Below, in pieces: positions 46,522-56,658 of a stretch of 64,000 bases of DNA. The DNA is from Poteriospumella lacustris. Taxonomy: Eukaryota; Sar; Chrysophyceae; Chromulinales; Dinobryaceae. Made by a program: the position numbers and the translations under genes. How positions within the stretch are numbered: position 1 is the stretch's first letter; each line of letters begins with the position of its first letter. The DNA is taken from NCBI GenBank assembly GCA_008000375.1, contig SMOI01000058.1:79426-143425 (forward strand), in the 5' to 3' direction. The notes under the pieces are model-generated. The model made no database searches. It was not told where the DNA came from and was given only the letters and a program-made list of their open reading frames with translations.

Positions 46522-48400
46522 ACACATGCATCGCTGTTGCGTCTGTTGGCGAAGCCGGTGGCACCGCTCTATCGCCATCACGTCACGCTACGCGATGGGG
46601 ACGTGTCCTTCTTTGACAATGGCCAGACGGCGGCAGCCGCATCGGCGCTGGTCATTGATTACGACCGCAAAGAACTCTTCTGCCAACGTGAATTGGCGGT
46701 GTTGCATGCCAAGGCGAAGGAATGGCAGGCGCGCATCTTGACGTTGTCGAAGAAGTTGGCCTCGGCGACGGCTGCCGCGCAGCAACAACCCTCGCGAGAG
46801 GCCTGGCTGCACCAACAAGAGGAAATCATCACGTCTCGTTTGACCGGTGAATTGCGACGGACCTTTGCGTTGGAACTGGAACACGCGAAGAAGACCGCGT
46901 GGGGCAAGGGGCAAGACGAAGAGCGTCGACGCCAGGCGGTACGTTGTGGCTGCATCGCCTGTTGGGTATGTTTTTGTGTGCGTGTGATGCTGATGATGGT
47001 GTGGTGGGTGTCGTCTGTAGGCGTTGATCACGCAGCTGGAGGAGGAAGTGGCGACGTTGGAAGAGCGCGTCCAGGAGATGGACGGCGAGCGACGGCGGTT
47101 GACGGTGAAGCTGCAAAAGACCCACGAGATTCTGCGAGCTACCGCGTCGCATGCCCTGCAGGACATGCGGCTATCCGAGGCGAACGAGGCCGTTCCACCA
47201 CCACCGCCGCCACCTGCAGCAGCAGCAACAGCAGCTGCCGCTTCCGCTGCCGCCGCGTCGGATGCACGTGACAAATCCTTCACGTCGCAGCTGTCCTCGT
47301 CGTTCGCCTACTCGTCGACGGGATCGACGGCCTCGACGACGCCGCCACCGCGTACGACGTCGACGACGACCGGCACATCGGCGGTGGGAGCGTCGTCGTC
47401 GAGTGCGGTGGGAACTGGTCTGCGTCGCAGTCATTCGTTCTCGGGCGGCGTGTCCGTGTCCTCGTCGCAGTCCACTGCGGCGCGGTACCAAGCCCCGACC
47501 GCGGCGGTCGTCTCGGCCCATGCCCAACGGTACCGTTACGTCGCACCGGATGCGCATCAGCAGACACCGCTAACCACCGCGTCACCCGCCCGGACGAATG
47601 CTCCTGCAACCGAAGAGCCGCACGTGCCATATTCGCTGCGGGAGACGCACGGTCGCGACCACAACTACAACGCGCTGGAGCATCATCACCACCACCAGCA
47701 GCAGACAGCGACGTCCTCATCGTCCCCGTCTACGACCAACGCTGCCGCCGCAAGCAACACGACGCAGTCGGCCACGGGACATGCGTTCCATCCCACGAAG
47801 GGCCACGATGCCTCCCCCGAGATGCACCACTGGACGACCACCGCCTTGTGGCATGACGCGTCCTTCGTCACGGACCCGTCGATGTCCGCGGTGCTCAGTG
47901 AGAAGCCATCCGAGTCGGACGCGGATTCGTGGTTGATCAAGATCCGTCGCGAGGACTACGCCTCCCAGAACACGTCGACCATCTCGTCCACGGCACCGCC
48001 GCCGCCCCCGATGTCGTCGACGTATCCCAGCAGTCGCTACGGAAGAGCGGCCGGTGGATCGCAAACCGCCGCCGGTGTCGGTGGGATGGGGAGTGTGACG
48101 AGTACGCCGATGTCCAAATCGATGATGGATACCAGCGGCGATACCCTCTTGGGTTACACGCCAGAGGTGCCCGACTACGCATCACGTGCGGCGGTGGCCC
48201 GACGACAAATGGTGGATCAACATCGTCGGTCACAATCGCAGTCGGACCGCGAGTTACAAGACATTTTCCAAGACATCGGACGACTCACCGCGCGTCTGGA
48301 AACGCGCCTGAATCAATCATCGCCTGCGCGAGCCACCAGTGTCGGGAGTCGTTCTAGCGCCAGCATCTCTGGTCGCTACCAGTACAACCACCACAAATGA
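43837..48400 (+). CDS. Large coiled-coil protein, 1432 aa, unidentified
   Basis: Exons 43837-44279, 44374-45367, 45457-46938 and 47021-48400 (4299 nt); phases agree at all three junctions. From residue 40 on, about 1000 residues are heptad-rich coiled coil (QQLLALRHQLNKVKRIREEQ, LITQLEEEVATLEERVQEMD). A polyGln run (46483-46522) interrupts it. The last 400 residues are Ser/Thr/Ala/Pro-rich and probably disordered, ending in a short helical segment (LQDIFQDIGRLTARLETRL). No catalytic motif is seen. A centrosomal, basal-body or trafficking scaffold is plausible but not shown. A second in-frame ATG (MSSKEAM, ten codons later) is an alternative start. Confidence 0.8.
46483..46522 (+). repeat. CAG/CAA repeat encoding polyglutamine
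   Basis: About 13 consecutive Gln codons, mixed CAG and CAA, in exon 3 of the coiled-coil gene. Confidence 0.9.
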
Positions 48401-48627
48401 AAACATGTATCCCGGGAATGGATCGCCCGCCGGTGTAAAAGATATAACCAACCGCAACGCAAGTGAGCTAAAGAAACAAACAAAGGAAAGAAAGAAAGAC
48501 ACAAAAAACGAATGGCGCTGCGTCGTAGAAGAGGGAGCTGCGACCCACATGAAGCGCGGACAGACCATTTCATTTACAAATCACAGAACAATACGCTGCT
48601 GAATATAGGCATCGCTCGGTATCAACG

Positions 48628-50806
48628 TTATCGTTGTAGCACCGCCCAAAAGGCCTCTTGGTCAATTTCGACTTTGCCAATCATTTTCGCCCGCTTTTTG
48701 CCTTCTTTTTGCTTTTCGAGCAGCTTCTTCTTTCGCGTGATGTCTCCACCGCCGACCGTCTATAAGACAAACAAACCATACACGTCAGCGGGCCGTCACG
48801 TCACCGTCACGATGATCAAGGAGAGCGCTTACCTTGCCCGAGCGACTCAACACATCTTTGCGATACGGAGCAATGCGCTCTCGTGCAAGAATCTTGCTCC
48901 CAACCTTCGCCTGGATGATTATTTCAAACTGCTGGCGCTTCAAGACCTCACGCAGCTTCAGGGCCAGTTTCCGGCCACTGCTTTCTGCCTTCGAGCGATG
49001 GGACACGAATGACAACGCATCACATGGGTCTCCATTAACCACGATGAGCACTTTCACCAGATTCGCCAAGCGATAGCCAATGTCCTCGTAGTTGAACGAC
49101 GCAAAACCTGCCGAGGCGTGTTTGACAGCATCGTGCATGTCGCATACGACCTCCTGCCACGGGATTTCGGATTCAACCAAGACTTGACCATCATCCAGAT
49201 GTGAGGTGATGATGTTCTCTCCACGGCGGTCCTTGATGATATCCACCATTCCACCGTAATACTGCGATGGCGTCACCATGGTGACCTTCACCATGGGTTC
49301 ATGAATCTCGAAACTGTTGTACCGTGTCTCATCAGGAAAGAGCGCAACATTGGAAATGATTTCTTCCTTGGGTTCATTGGTATCCTTGTTGATGATATCC
49401 AAATATCGGAATTTGTACGGCACCGACGGCGTGGTCATGACGATCTCCATTTTGAACTCGTCTCGCAAGCGTTGATTGAAGACTTCCATGTGCAAGAAAC
49501 CAAGAAATCCACAGCGTAAGCCCGATCCAAGACTTGCCGATTGTTCTCGTTGTATGGAAATACTGCTGTCGTTGAGCAACAAACGATCGACCGAAGCGAA
49601 CAGCTCGTCGACTTCGCCGGAATCTACCGGATAAATCGATGCAAACAACATGGGTTTGGCCTTTTCATATCCTTCCAGTGGCTCCAGTTGCAACTTGGAC
49701 CCAGAGTTATGTAATTTTGTCCATTCTTCCTGCAGAAACATTGTATCACCAATACGAGCTTGACGGGTAGAGCGAAGACCGGCGATCACGTAGCCAACCT
49801 GACCCGTGCGAAGTTCCCCCGTGCGCAGCGATTGCGGAGTCAGAAGACCCACTTCTTGTACACTGAATTCCAACTTCTTGAATTCATCGGGATCGGAACC
49901 AACATCACCCAGAACGGCGGAGGCGTACATGGATATTTTGTTGCCCTCCCGAATCGTTCCTCCAACCACTTGTACCAAACACACCACTCCTCGATGCTCA
50001 TCAAACCATGAGTCAACAATACGACCATAAAATTGACCGTCGGGAGATTTGCTGTATGTTTTGGGTGAAGGCAATCTCTTGATGATCGCTGGAAGTAACT
50101 CGTCGATACCGATACGGGCCTTGGCAGAGGTCATTATCACATCCTCCGGATCAACGCCAAACGTTGTTCCCATGGCCAATGCTGTTTCTTCTGGTTGCGC
50201 ATTAGGCAAGTCTATTTTCGTGACGATTGGAATGATGTTGAGGCCTAATTTCTTGGCCTTGTGGAAATTGGCAATGGTTTGTGCCTGGACTGACTGAGTC
50301 GAATCGACCAACAACAGGGCACCCTGACACGAAGCCAGTGATCGCGACACTGCAAGGACACATAAAAAGCTGATTGAATAGAGATAAGACAAATCAAATC
50401 AACGTGCATGAAGTATACCTTCGTAAGAAAAGTCAATGTGACCGGGAGTATCGATGAGGTTCAGTAAATGAGGCTTTCCGTCGTGGTAGTATAGCATTGA
50501 AGCAGTGTTCGCCTTAACTGTAATACCACGTTCGCGCTCCACTTTCAAAGTATCCAAAACTTGTCCCTTTTTACGGTCCGCTTCTGTGATATTTCCCGTG
50601 TGTGAAAGAAGTGCATCGGAGAGAGTACTCTTTCCGTGATCAACGTGAGCAATAACGGAGAAGTTCCGAATGTTTTCCAAATCTATCTGCTCAACGAGCT
50701 TGGTCTCCACAGCTTCAAAGATACTTGTTGCAACACATCGTCGCCACACTGATGGTCGTTGTAGACGTGGGAGCAATCGAAAAAGTTGACTTCGTGATGA
50801 GAGCAT
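48628..50806 (-). CDS. GUF1: Mitochondrial translation factor GUF1 (LepA/EF4-like GTPase), 678 aa
   Basis: Exons 50806-50419, 50349-48833 and 48759-48628 (2037 nt). A presequence rich in Arg and Leu ([21 protein letters not shown]) is followed by the GTPase domain: G1 [10 protein letters not shown]2 region ERGITVKA, G3 [11 protein letters not shown] and G4 TKIDLP (usually NKIDLP). The LepA-specific parts follow: [47 protein letters not shown] and the C-terminal [18 protein letters not shown]. The last exon is too short to show as a long frame, but it supplies the conserved tail. The protein back-translocates or remodels stalled mitochondrial ribosomes. Confidence 0.94.
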
Positions 50807-51215
50807 TGTTGATTGATATTCCAAAGAATCAGTGAACTGCGAACACAAATCTCTCACGTTTACGTCAATGGGAACAATATAACCAACCAATACACACGAA
50901 ATTCGATAATGTTGTTATCGATGTTGATGACAAAAGGCGCGATGCAGAGGTTATTTTGCTGTTGGTGGTGCTTTCTTGTTTCCTCGTCGCATGGTTGGAC
51001 ACAGAGATGACATGATGACTATGACGAAATGGAGGACAGAAAAAAAAGGAGGAACGAGGAACGAGGAACATGAAAAGCTCCACGGAGGGGAGCAATTCTG
51101 ATCCCGACACAATTCAATTCGACTCGGTATCGACGGTTCGTCGTTGGCTTATCGCTCGTTCGTCACACAGGGGCTGATCATCAAGAAGAGAATTTCCATC
51201 GCAAAGAAGACAACG
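50807..51215. promoter_or_regulatory. Divergent upstream region of GUF1 and the UBL-domain gene
   Basis: 409 bases between two start codons. AT-rich with short A runs; no specific motif is claimed. Confidence 0.5.
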
Positions 51216-53483
51216 ATGTTATCAGTGAAAGTACGCACCGCAAAAGAAGTGTTGTCCTTGACATTGGCGAAAACGTCGACCTTTGAAGCGTTGAAAATTG
51301 AAATTGCTGAAAAGTCAAACATTGATGGAGATTTCGATGTGTTGGCCGGATTTCCTTTGAAGCCCTTGACATTACATGATGAAGATGTCATCGACGGCCA
51401 CATTAGCAATAACGAAGTTCTTCGCGTCCAAGCGAAGGAACTTTCGGGCCAACAGGCGCAAGGTCATTCAAAGTATAGACCAAGTAAAAGAGCAAAGACT
51501 ACCGCTGCTTCCACCGAAACATCCAAGAAGACAGTATCTACAGCAGCTGCTAGTCCTTCGGCCTCTGGTTTTGGTGCCCGTATCGCAACATTGAGCTCAT
51601 CCAGTGGTAGCGCTTCAAATAAATTTCGAGGTTCATCGGGAAGAGTTAGTCGGCCCGCTGGATTTACTGTTTTTGCACCTTCTGGAGTGCGAAGTGACCA
51701 GCCAAGTGGACGCAGGAGAGTTCGGCAGGCTTCGAAACCGCGCCAGGGTCAAAGTCAAGACGGAGGGCAAGGAACAACCGAATCAGACATTTCTGAGCAC
51801 TTAATCAGTGCCGTATCAGGCGGTTCTTCTCGTCGTGACAAAGTTCTTCGGAAAGTCTTTCGCTCTGCGGTTGAATATCAGTACAGTAGCTCAAAAGCCG
51901 TCGCTCGTTTGCAAGCAGTGTACGCGGGAACGTACAACATTGAAGCATCAGCTTCAGCTCGAATTCTCGGTTCTGGAATGTCCAGTCAGTTGGATGTGAC
52001 GTTTCCTCGCGGAGGAGGACAACGAGGAACGTTTAGTGAGACAGTTGAATTACTTGGTGAAGAATTACTGAAGGCATTGTTGAAAGTTGCCGTCGAAGAT
52101 ACGGAAGGAGAGGGCAAAGAGGTTCTGAAGCCCATGAATTTAGCCAGATGTTCGCCGAGAATATTTTGGTCCATCGTGCATCGATACGGGTCTAATCTCA
52201 TCGATGCAATTCAACGATTGTTGGCAGGAGTGGATGATTGCTCTTGGCTGACGTTACGCAAAAGAGAGCTGTCAGACAAGGCGAAGGAAAATGAGAGGCA
52301 GGAACAGGAACGGGCTGCCGTACGAGAACTTCGCAAACGCAAGCGTGAGGGCGGGTCTGCAACGGCTTCTGAGGGGACCAATGAACCACCGACGAGCACA
52401 GAATCGACACAGAACACCTCATCGACATCGGTTGTGCAATCAAAGCCAGTGTTCCTTCAACTGTTGTCGTCTGTGATCTCGTCGCTGACTTTGTCTTTGG
52501 TGGCCGCTGAACATCACGAAGAGCTTCGAACCTGGTTGAAGACCACGCATGAACAAAAGTTCGATGCTGATGGTGCAGTTGGGGAGTTGCCGTGGCTGTT
52601 GCTTCTGTCAAACGCTTCCGACGAAGATATCGACCATTTCACAGCCAGCATGGCGTCAACTCCCGCTGCTTCATCTCTTTCCAAGGACCAAGTCAGTCTT
52701 TGGATATCATCAGCTCAGAGCATCTTGTTGCAATACATATGGCAAATCGTTTGCGGTGGTGGATCCGAGCGGCTTCGTTTGGCCTTGAAAGCTCTTCGAA
52801 TTCGAAATCCGTCAGAGATACTTCTTTGGCGATCAGCGGTATCTGGGCTGCATTCCGGTTTGCAGCAGAGGGATTCCGCTCTCCCAAGAGTTGGCATGCT
52901 TTGGCCCGCTGCTTTCCGTAGTCCTTCCCACAGTGAACGGGCTGAGGAATCACCTTCTTCTTCATTCTCTGTGGACCATGTCCAGTTTATGGTACAACTG
53001 TGCCAAACGGCAACCTCCGTTTGTCCGTGGATGAAAGAATACGAGCGAATCGTTTTCGACGAGGACGACAACAAGGCTGCCGATGATGACACCGAAAATG
53101 GCGGCGAGAATGATACGGAAAATGAAGTCAGCTTTGATGAATGGCTGACGCAAGAAGACGCTCATGAATTCATGGGAAAGCGCGTGCGCATCATAGTGCG
53201 CAGCGAGGAGAATGAAGACGATGATAATGACGAGGAGCAGCAAGACAGCGCCAGTGCGCTGGAGCTTCTCCCTATCGGTAGCTATTGGGAAGAGGGACAT
53301 GTCATGGGATACTTACCGCCAACGGATGAAGAGCCGATGGCACTGTGGCGCGTACGCCTCGAAGAAAAGCCACAACCCACCACCGCAAACGACGGGGCTG
53401 TGCAGGCGAAGACTCCTCGTTACGAAGACCTGGAAGAACACGAAATAGTCGCCGCCATATTGCGAAGCCAATTCCATTTGTAA
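51216..53483 (+). CDS. Ubiquitin-like (UBX/YOD1-type) domain protein, 755 aa, otherwise unknown
   Basis: A single exon of 2268 nt from ATG 51216; earlier in-frame codons open with TTG. Residues 1-75 look like the N-terminal ubiquitin-like domain of OTU1/YOD1: a beta-grasp pattern with GFPLKPLTLHDEDVIDG and NEVLRVQAKEL. A basic Ser/Thr linker follows. Next is a conserved-looking helical domain at about residues 195-350 (DKVLRKVFRSAVEYQYS, SPRIFWSIVHRYG, WLTLRKRELSDKAKEN), then a long C-terminal region with acidic tracts. No protease Cys/His pair is evident, so it is not an OTU enzyme as far as can be seen. It is one intact half of a duplicated segment: a broken copy of its 3' part lies at 54957-55633. 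Confidence 0.75.
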   Translation: MLSVKVRTAKEVLSLTLAKTSTFEALKIEIAEKSNIDGDFDVLAGFPLKPLTLHDEDVIDGHISNNEVLRVQAKELSGQQAQGHSKYRPSKRAKTTAASTETSKKTVSTAAASPSASGFGARIATLSSSSGSASNKFRGSSGRVSRPAGFTVFAPSGVRSDQPSGRRRVRQASKPRQGQSQDGGQGTTESDISEHLISAVSGGSSRRDKVLRKVFRSAVEYQYSSSKAVARLQAVYAGTYNIEASASARILGSGMSSQLDVTFPRGGGQRGTFSETVELLGEELLKALLKVAVEDTEGEGKEVLKPMNLARCSPRIFWSIVHRYGSNLIDAIQRLLAGVDDCSWLTLRKRELSDKAKENERQEQERAAVRELRKRKREGGSATASEGTNEPPTSTESTQNTSSTSVVQSKPVFLQLLSSVISSLTLSLVAAEHHEELRTWLKTTHEQKFDADGAVGELPWLLLLSNASDEDIDHFTASMASTPAASSLSKDQVSLWISSAQSILLQYIWQIVCGGGSERLRLALKALRIRNPSEILLWRSAVSGLHSGLQQRDSALPRVGMLWPAAFRSPSHSERAEESPSSSFSVDHVQFMVQLCQTATSVCPWMKEYERIVFDEDDNKAADDDTENGGENDTENEVSFDEWLTQEDAHEFMGKRVRIIVRSEENEDDDNDEEQQDSASALELLPIGSYWEEGHVMGYLPPTDEEPMALWRVRLEEKPQPTTANDGAVQAKTPRYEDLEEHEIVAAILRSQFHL

Positions 53484-54060
53484 TTCATTTACTTTGAATA
53501 CTTTGAATGCTTAGAACACCAAGCACTATATATGTACAGGAGAACAGAAGAGAACAAGAATAAATGATGGAATCATGCGGTTGGTCATACAGTTGCGATC
53601 GGGGAATATTGCGACGACTTTCAATCTTTTATCTTTGTCACGAAAGCAATGATGCTCATAATGCTCATCACATAGTGCCTGTCACATGGACCAAATCCAC
53701 AGGGAATAAACTTGAATCATCGACTTCAAAAGAACGTCATCCTTCTTATCACCAACTCACTTGAACACTCGATGAACATCATTCTAGAAATAGGCTCCTT
53801 TGTTGTAACGGGCACAAAGATGTTTGATTTTGTTGCAGATAATATTCTGTCTTTCCTCAGCATTGGAGGACTTGCAGTACTGCTCGCTCGACATCAGAGA
53901 GAGATATCTAGATATTCAACCAACTTATTTGTTAATCGACCTGCATGGTCCCTTCAACGCATCGGCGGACGGAAAAAGAAGAAACCGCCACCAGTGGAAA
54001 ACGGGACCATCTAGAGCTCTCACACTTTTGAGCAAAATCCCTTTTCATTTCTTATTAACT
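53484..54060. other. 3' flank of the UBL gene with duplicated sequence
   Basis: 577 bases. The first 60 match the sequence after the broken copy at 55569-55628. The next about 100 (53545-53648) match the 5' part of the small membrane-protein gene at 55930-56058. The rest is AT-rich without a supported feature. An in-frame extension upstream of the next gene begins with TTG and is not used. Confidence 0.7.
53545..53648 (-). pseudogene. 5' remnant of a second copy of the small membrane-protein gene
   Basis: On the minus strand an ATG at 53588-53586 opens MTNRMIPSFILVLF, matching the signal peptide MMSNHMIPSFILVLF of the intact gene at 55674-55976. Matching DNA extends upstream through GCGATCGG and TTCAATCTTTT...CTTTGTCACGAAAG. 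The rest of the coding region, about 290 bases, is missing: the copy is fused directly to the UBL gene 3' UTR at about 53543. It has no function expected. Confidence 0.8.
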
Positions 54061-54726
54061 ATGAACCTTCCCAAGGAATTAGACAAAATATTCGGCGTTC
54101 TCTCTCTATCTGACCAAGAAGATGAAGCCCGTCGTCAAGATCGACGAGAGCAGAAGGAAGACAAGTTCAAACTTATCTTGATGAGACTTTCGGGAGAAAC
54201 CAATGCTGTTACCATTGATGACATGGGTGAATTTATGGCGTTTGTTCAAAAGAATGGCTTGCATGACCTATCGTTTGTGGAAGAAGGCTACAGAGCGTCA
54301 ATTTTCTCGGATGATGAGTTTCTTGAAAAGAGTGGCATCATAGTTTGCTCTGTGGAACAGTTCATTTCAACTTGGGAAGATGCGAAGGAGAAAAAGGAGT
54401 CCTCAAAACTTCTTCTTTTCAGAGATGCACATCGCACAGCAAGAGCATTCCTGGCTGACCCTGATATCAAGAAGCGGATCAACGAGTGTCACCGAACGCG
54501 TGACCAAGCTATTCTCAACAAGGATTATTGTGACATGCTTCTCATGTCCGTGAGATTTGTCAGCAAACATCTTGGAAATCCTGCGACCGATTATTTGATG
54601 GGGAATGTCATTCCCAATTTGTCTGGTTTGGCAGACCAGATGGATTTCCCGTTCTTGATCACAAACTCAAGTGATTTAAAGAGTCCCCTTACTCCTGTTG
54701 CAGAAGCCTCTGGCAGCGCCAATTAA
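54061..54726 (+). CDS. Unknown protein, 221 aa
   Basis: A single exon of 666 nt from ATG 54061. The predicted protein is helical and soluble: an N-terminal charged region (DEARRQDRREQKEDKFK), several conserved-looking segments (DDMGEFMAFVQKNGL, CDMLLMSVRFVSKHLGNP) and a hydrophilic tail. No signal peptide, membrane span or known motif is seen. The codon and base composition are like the neighbouring genes. It sits between the two copies of the duplicated segment and has no copy of its own in the window. Confidence 0.65.
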   Translation: MNLPKELDKIFGVLSLSDQEDEARRQDRREQKEDKFKLILMRLSGETNAVTIDDMGEFMAFVQKNGLHDLSFVEEGYRASIFSDDEFLEKSGIIVCSVEQFISTWEDAKEKKESSKLLLFRDAHRTARAFLADPDIKKRINECHRTRDQAILNKDYCDMLLMSVRFVSKHLGNPATDYLMGNVIPNLSGLADQMDFPFLITNSSDLKSPLTPVAEASGSAN

Positions 54727-54956
54727 ATATGATATGTTTCGTGTTTTGAATCTTTGTTCAGCTAAACGTAACAATTAATTGAAGGAAGTGATTGTATTTT
54801 TCGGGAAGAAATCCTGAAACAGGCATACTAATAACTTAGAGCAAGAACATCTGTGATAGACACTCTCGATTTATTGAAACTTCGGGGTAGTCCCAGATAG
54901 GAAAGGAGCCTTGTGAAGCTCTTGCAGCTGATACGAAGGTTTTGCGCAATCAAACT

Positions 54957-55633
54957 TCCGTTCAAGAACTTCGCAAACGCAAGCGTGAGGGTGGGTCTGC
55001 AACTGCATCTGAGGCGACCAATGAAACACCGACGAGCAGGACAGAATCGTCACAGAAACACCTCATCGACATCGGTTGCGCAATCAAAACCAGTGTTCCC
55101 TCAATTGTTATCGTCTGTAATGTCGTCGCTGACTTTGTCTTTGGTGGCCGCTGAACATCACGAAGAGCTTCGAACCTGGTTGAAGACCACTCATGAACAA
55201 AAGTTCGATGCTGATGGTGCAGTCGGGGAGTTGCCGTGGCTGTTGCTTCTGTCAAACGCTTTCGACGAAGTTGTCGACCATTTCACAGCGAGCATGGCTT
55301 CAACTGCCGCTGCGTCATCTCTTTCTAAGGACCAAGTCAGTCTTTGGATATCATCAGCTCAGAGCATCTTGTTGCAATACACATGGCAAATCGTTTGCGG
55401 TGGTGGATCGATGATGACACCGAAAATGCCGGCGAGAATGATACGCCTCGAAGAAAAGCCACACACAACCCACCACCGCAAACGACGGGGCTGTGCAGGC
55501 AACGACCTCTCGTTACCTGGAAGAACACGAAATTGTCGCCGCTATAAAGCGAAGCCAATTCCATTTGTAATTCATTTACTTTGAATACTTTGAATACTTA
55601 GAACACCAAGCACTATATATGTACAAGAGAAGC
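54957..55633 (+). pseudogene. Truncated, frameshifted copy of the UBL-domain gene 3' part
   Basis: Matches 52320-53543 of the intact gene, including about 60 bases of 3' UTR. The 5' two-fifths is absent. A one-base insertion at about 55056 shifts the frame. Two internal deletions are visible: parent 52766-53081 (about 316 bases, at 55410/55411) and parent 53118-53356 (about 239 bases, at 55447). A 4-base insertion (ACAC) follows at about 55465, and six bases are missing near 55520. Long blocks between these breaks remain nearly identical, for example the LSLVAAEHHEELRTWLKTTH segment, so the decay is fairly recent. Confidence 0.9.
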
Positions 55634-55673
55634 TATATACAAAAACGAAGTTGTCGATCAACGATGGCGCCGT

Positions 55674-55976
55674 TTAACTTCGCATCTGCTGAGAAACCTT
55701 TCGGCCCGCGTCACTGAGTCGATCGGACACCCTCTTTGAAATCTTTTTCAGCTGTTTTGATGCTTTGTCTACGATCTGCACGAGATAATTGACATAGATC
55801 CAGCGTGCTACGGGCGTTCCGAAGTTGAACATGAGGAAGAAGATGATCAAAAAGTACACGAGACCTTCTTCTGTGTTGATTTCGAAAGTGATTTCAGTGT
55901 TCTGGCCAGCAAGGAGAGGCAGCGATGCGAGGAAGAGAACAAGAATAAACGATGGAATCATGTGATTGCTCATCAT
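55674..55976 (-). CDS. Small secreted/ER-type single-span membrane protein, 100 aa
   Basis: A single exon of 303 nt. A signal peptide (IPSFILVLFLASLPLLAGQ) is followed by about 15 luminal residues, a hydrophobic span (GLVYFLIIFFLMFNFGTPVA) and a basic amphipathic tail (ASKQLKKISKRVSDRLSDAG). Family unknown. The start is the first of two adjacent ATGs (55976); upstream in-frame codons start with GTG. A truncated copy of its 5' end lies beside the intact UBL gene (53545-53648), showing that the two genes were duplicated together. Confidence 0.7.
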   Translation of the reverse strand: MMSNHMIPSFILVLFLASLPLLAGQNTEITFEINTEEGLVYFLIIFFLMFNFGTPVARWIYVNYLVQIVDKASKQLKKISKRVSDRLSDAGRKVSQQMRS

Positions 55977-56658
55977 TTTGGAAGGAAAGGTAATAGCCGC
56001 GATCGGCGAATAAGGTGATCGACGCAATTTGTTCAATCTTTTCTCTTTGTCACGAAAGAAACTTCCGACGCGACTTGGCACTTGATCAAATCACTTGCGA
56101 CTTGCGAATGTGTTTGATGCGTCTCACGAGTCATTCATTACTTGATAAAAATTGTTCAAGTTTTCGGTTTTCGCTCATGTCGAGTCGATTCCCCGACGGT
56201 GACGGTTTATTACTGAAACGGCCAGTCGATTAACCTGCTAAAGCGACGCTTCACCAATATAAGAGGTCTATTTTAGCGTTGTGTATCTCCTGTATCGGCA
56301 ACCAACTACGATGTGAGGGTCTGTAAAAGCAGCAGCAGGAAGAACCTGGGGGTCTTGTTCTAACTAGAGTTTTTAACGAATACAATGAGATTGTGCAAAT
56401 TTTGCGCCATAGCATTATGTAAACCCCCCGTCGAATCAAGTTGATACATATGGTGTAGTGCGAATCCCATGCAAGTGCGACCTGCGTAGAGTACTGATCC
56501 CAATCTTCGAATCAAACGACAACCACAACACCCTTTTTGTTTATTGAATAAATCAGAAGGCAATGGGTTGTTGATAAGAAGAGAAGAAAGGAGATTCAGC
56601 GCACTTAGTTAGAAAGGATATTACAACCATATGTACAATGCATAAGGATAGAAAGGGT
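55977..56658. other. Intergenic with an inverted gene fragment
   Basis: 682 bases with the promoter of the small membrane gene and the 3' flank of the next minus-strand gene. An inverted fragment of that gene's 3' end is at 56330-56455. The rest shows no supported feature. Confidence 0.6.
56330..56455 (+). pseudogene. Inverted fragment of the C-terminus of the 56659-58168 gene
   Basis: On the plus strand, codons 56339-56422 read EEPGGLVLTRVFNEYNEIV and end QILRHSIM-stop. The intact gene on the minus strand ends EEGPTTYRRKLEFIFNEYNE, IVQILYTNIL-stop. The stop codon is in the same place, and after it both have a similar ACATATGGT block. The frame is closed upstream by a stop at 56324, and no other exon of such a gene is seen nearby. 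Confidence 0.75.

Noticed and set aside
54040-54060. Oomycete initiator-like TTTTCATTTCTTATT just before the 221-aa gene
   Set aside because: It resembles the YTCAnTYY initiator, but it lies within 20 bases of the ATG, and similar T-rich strings occur elsewhere. It is not distinctive enough to annotate.
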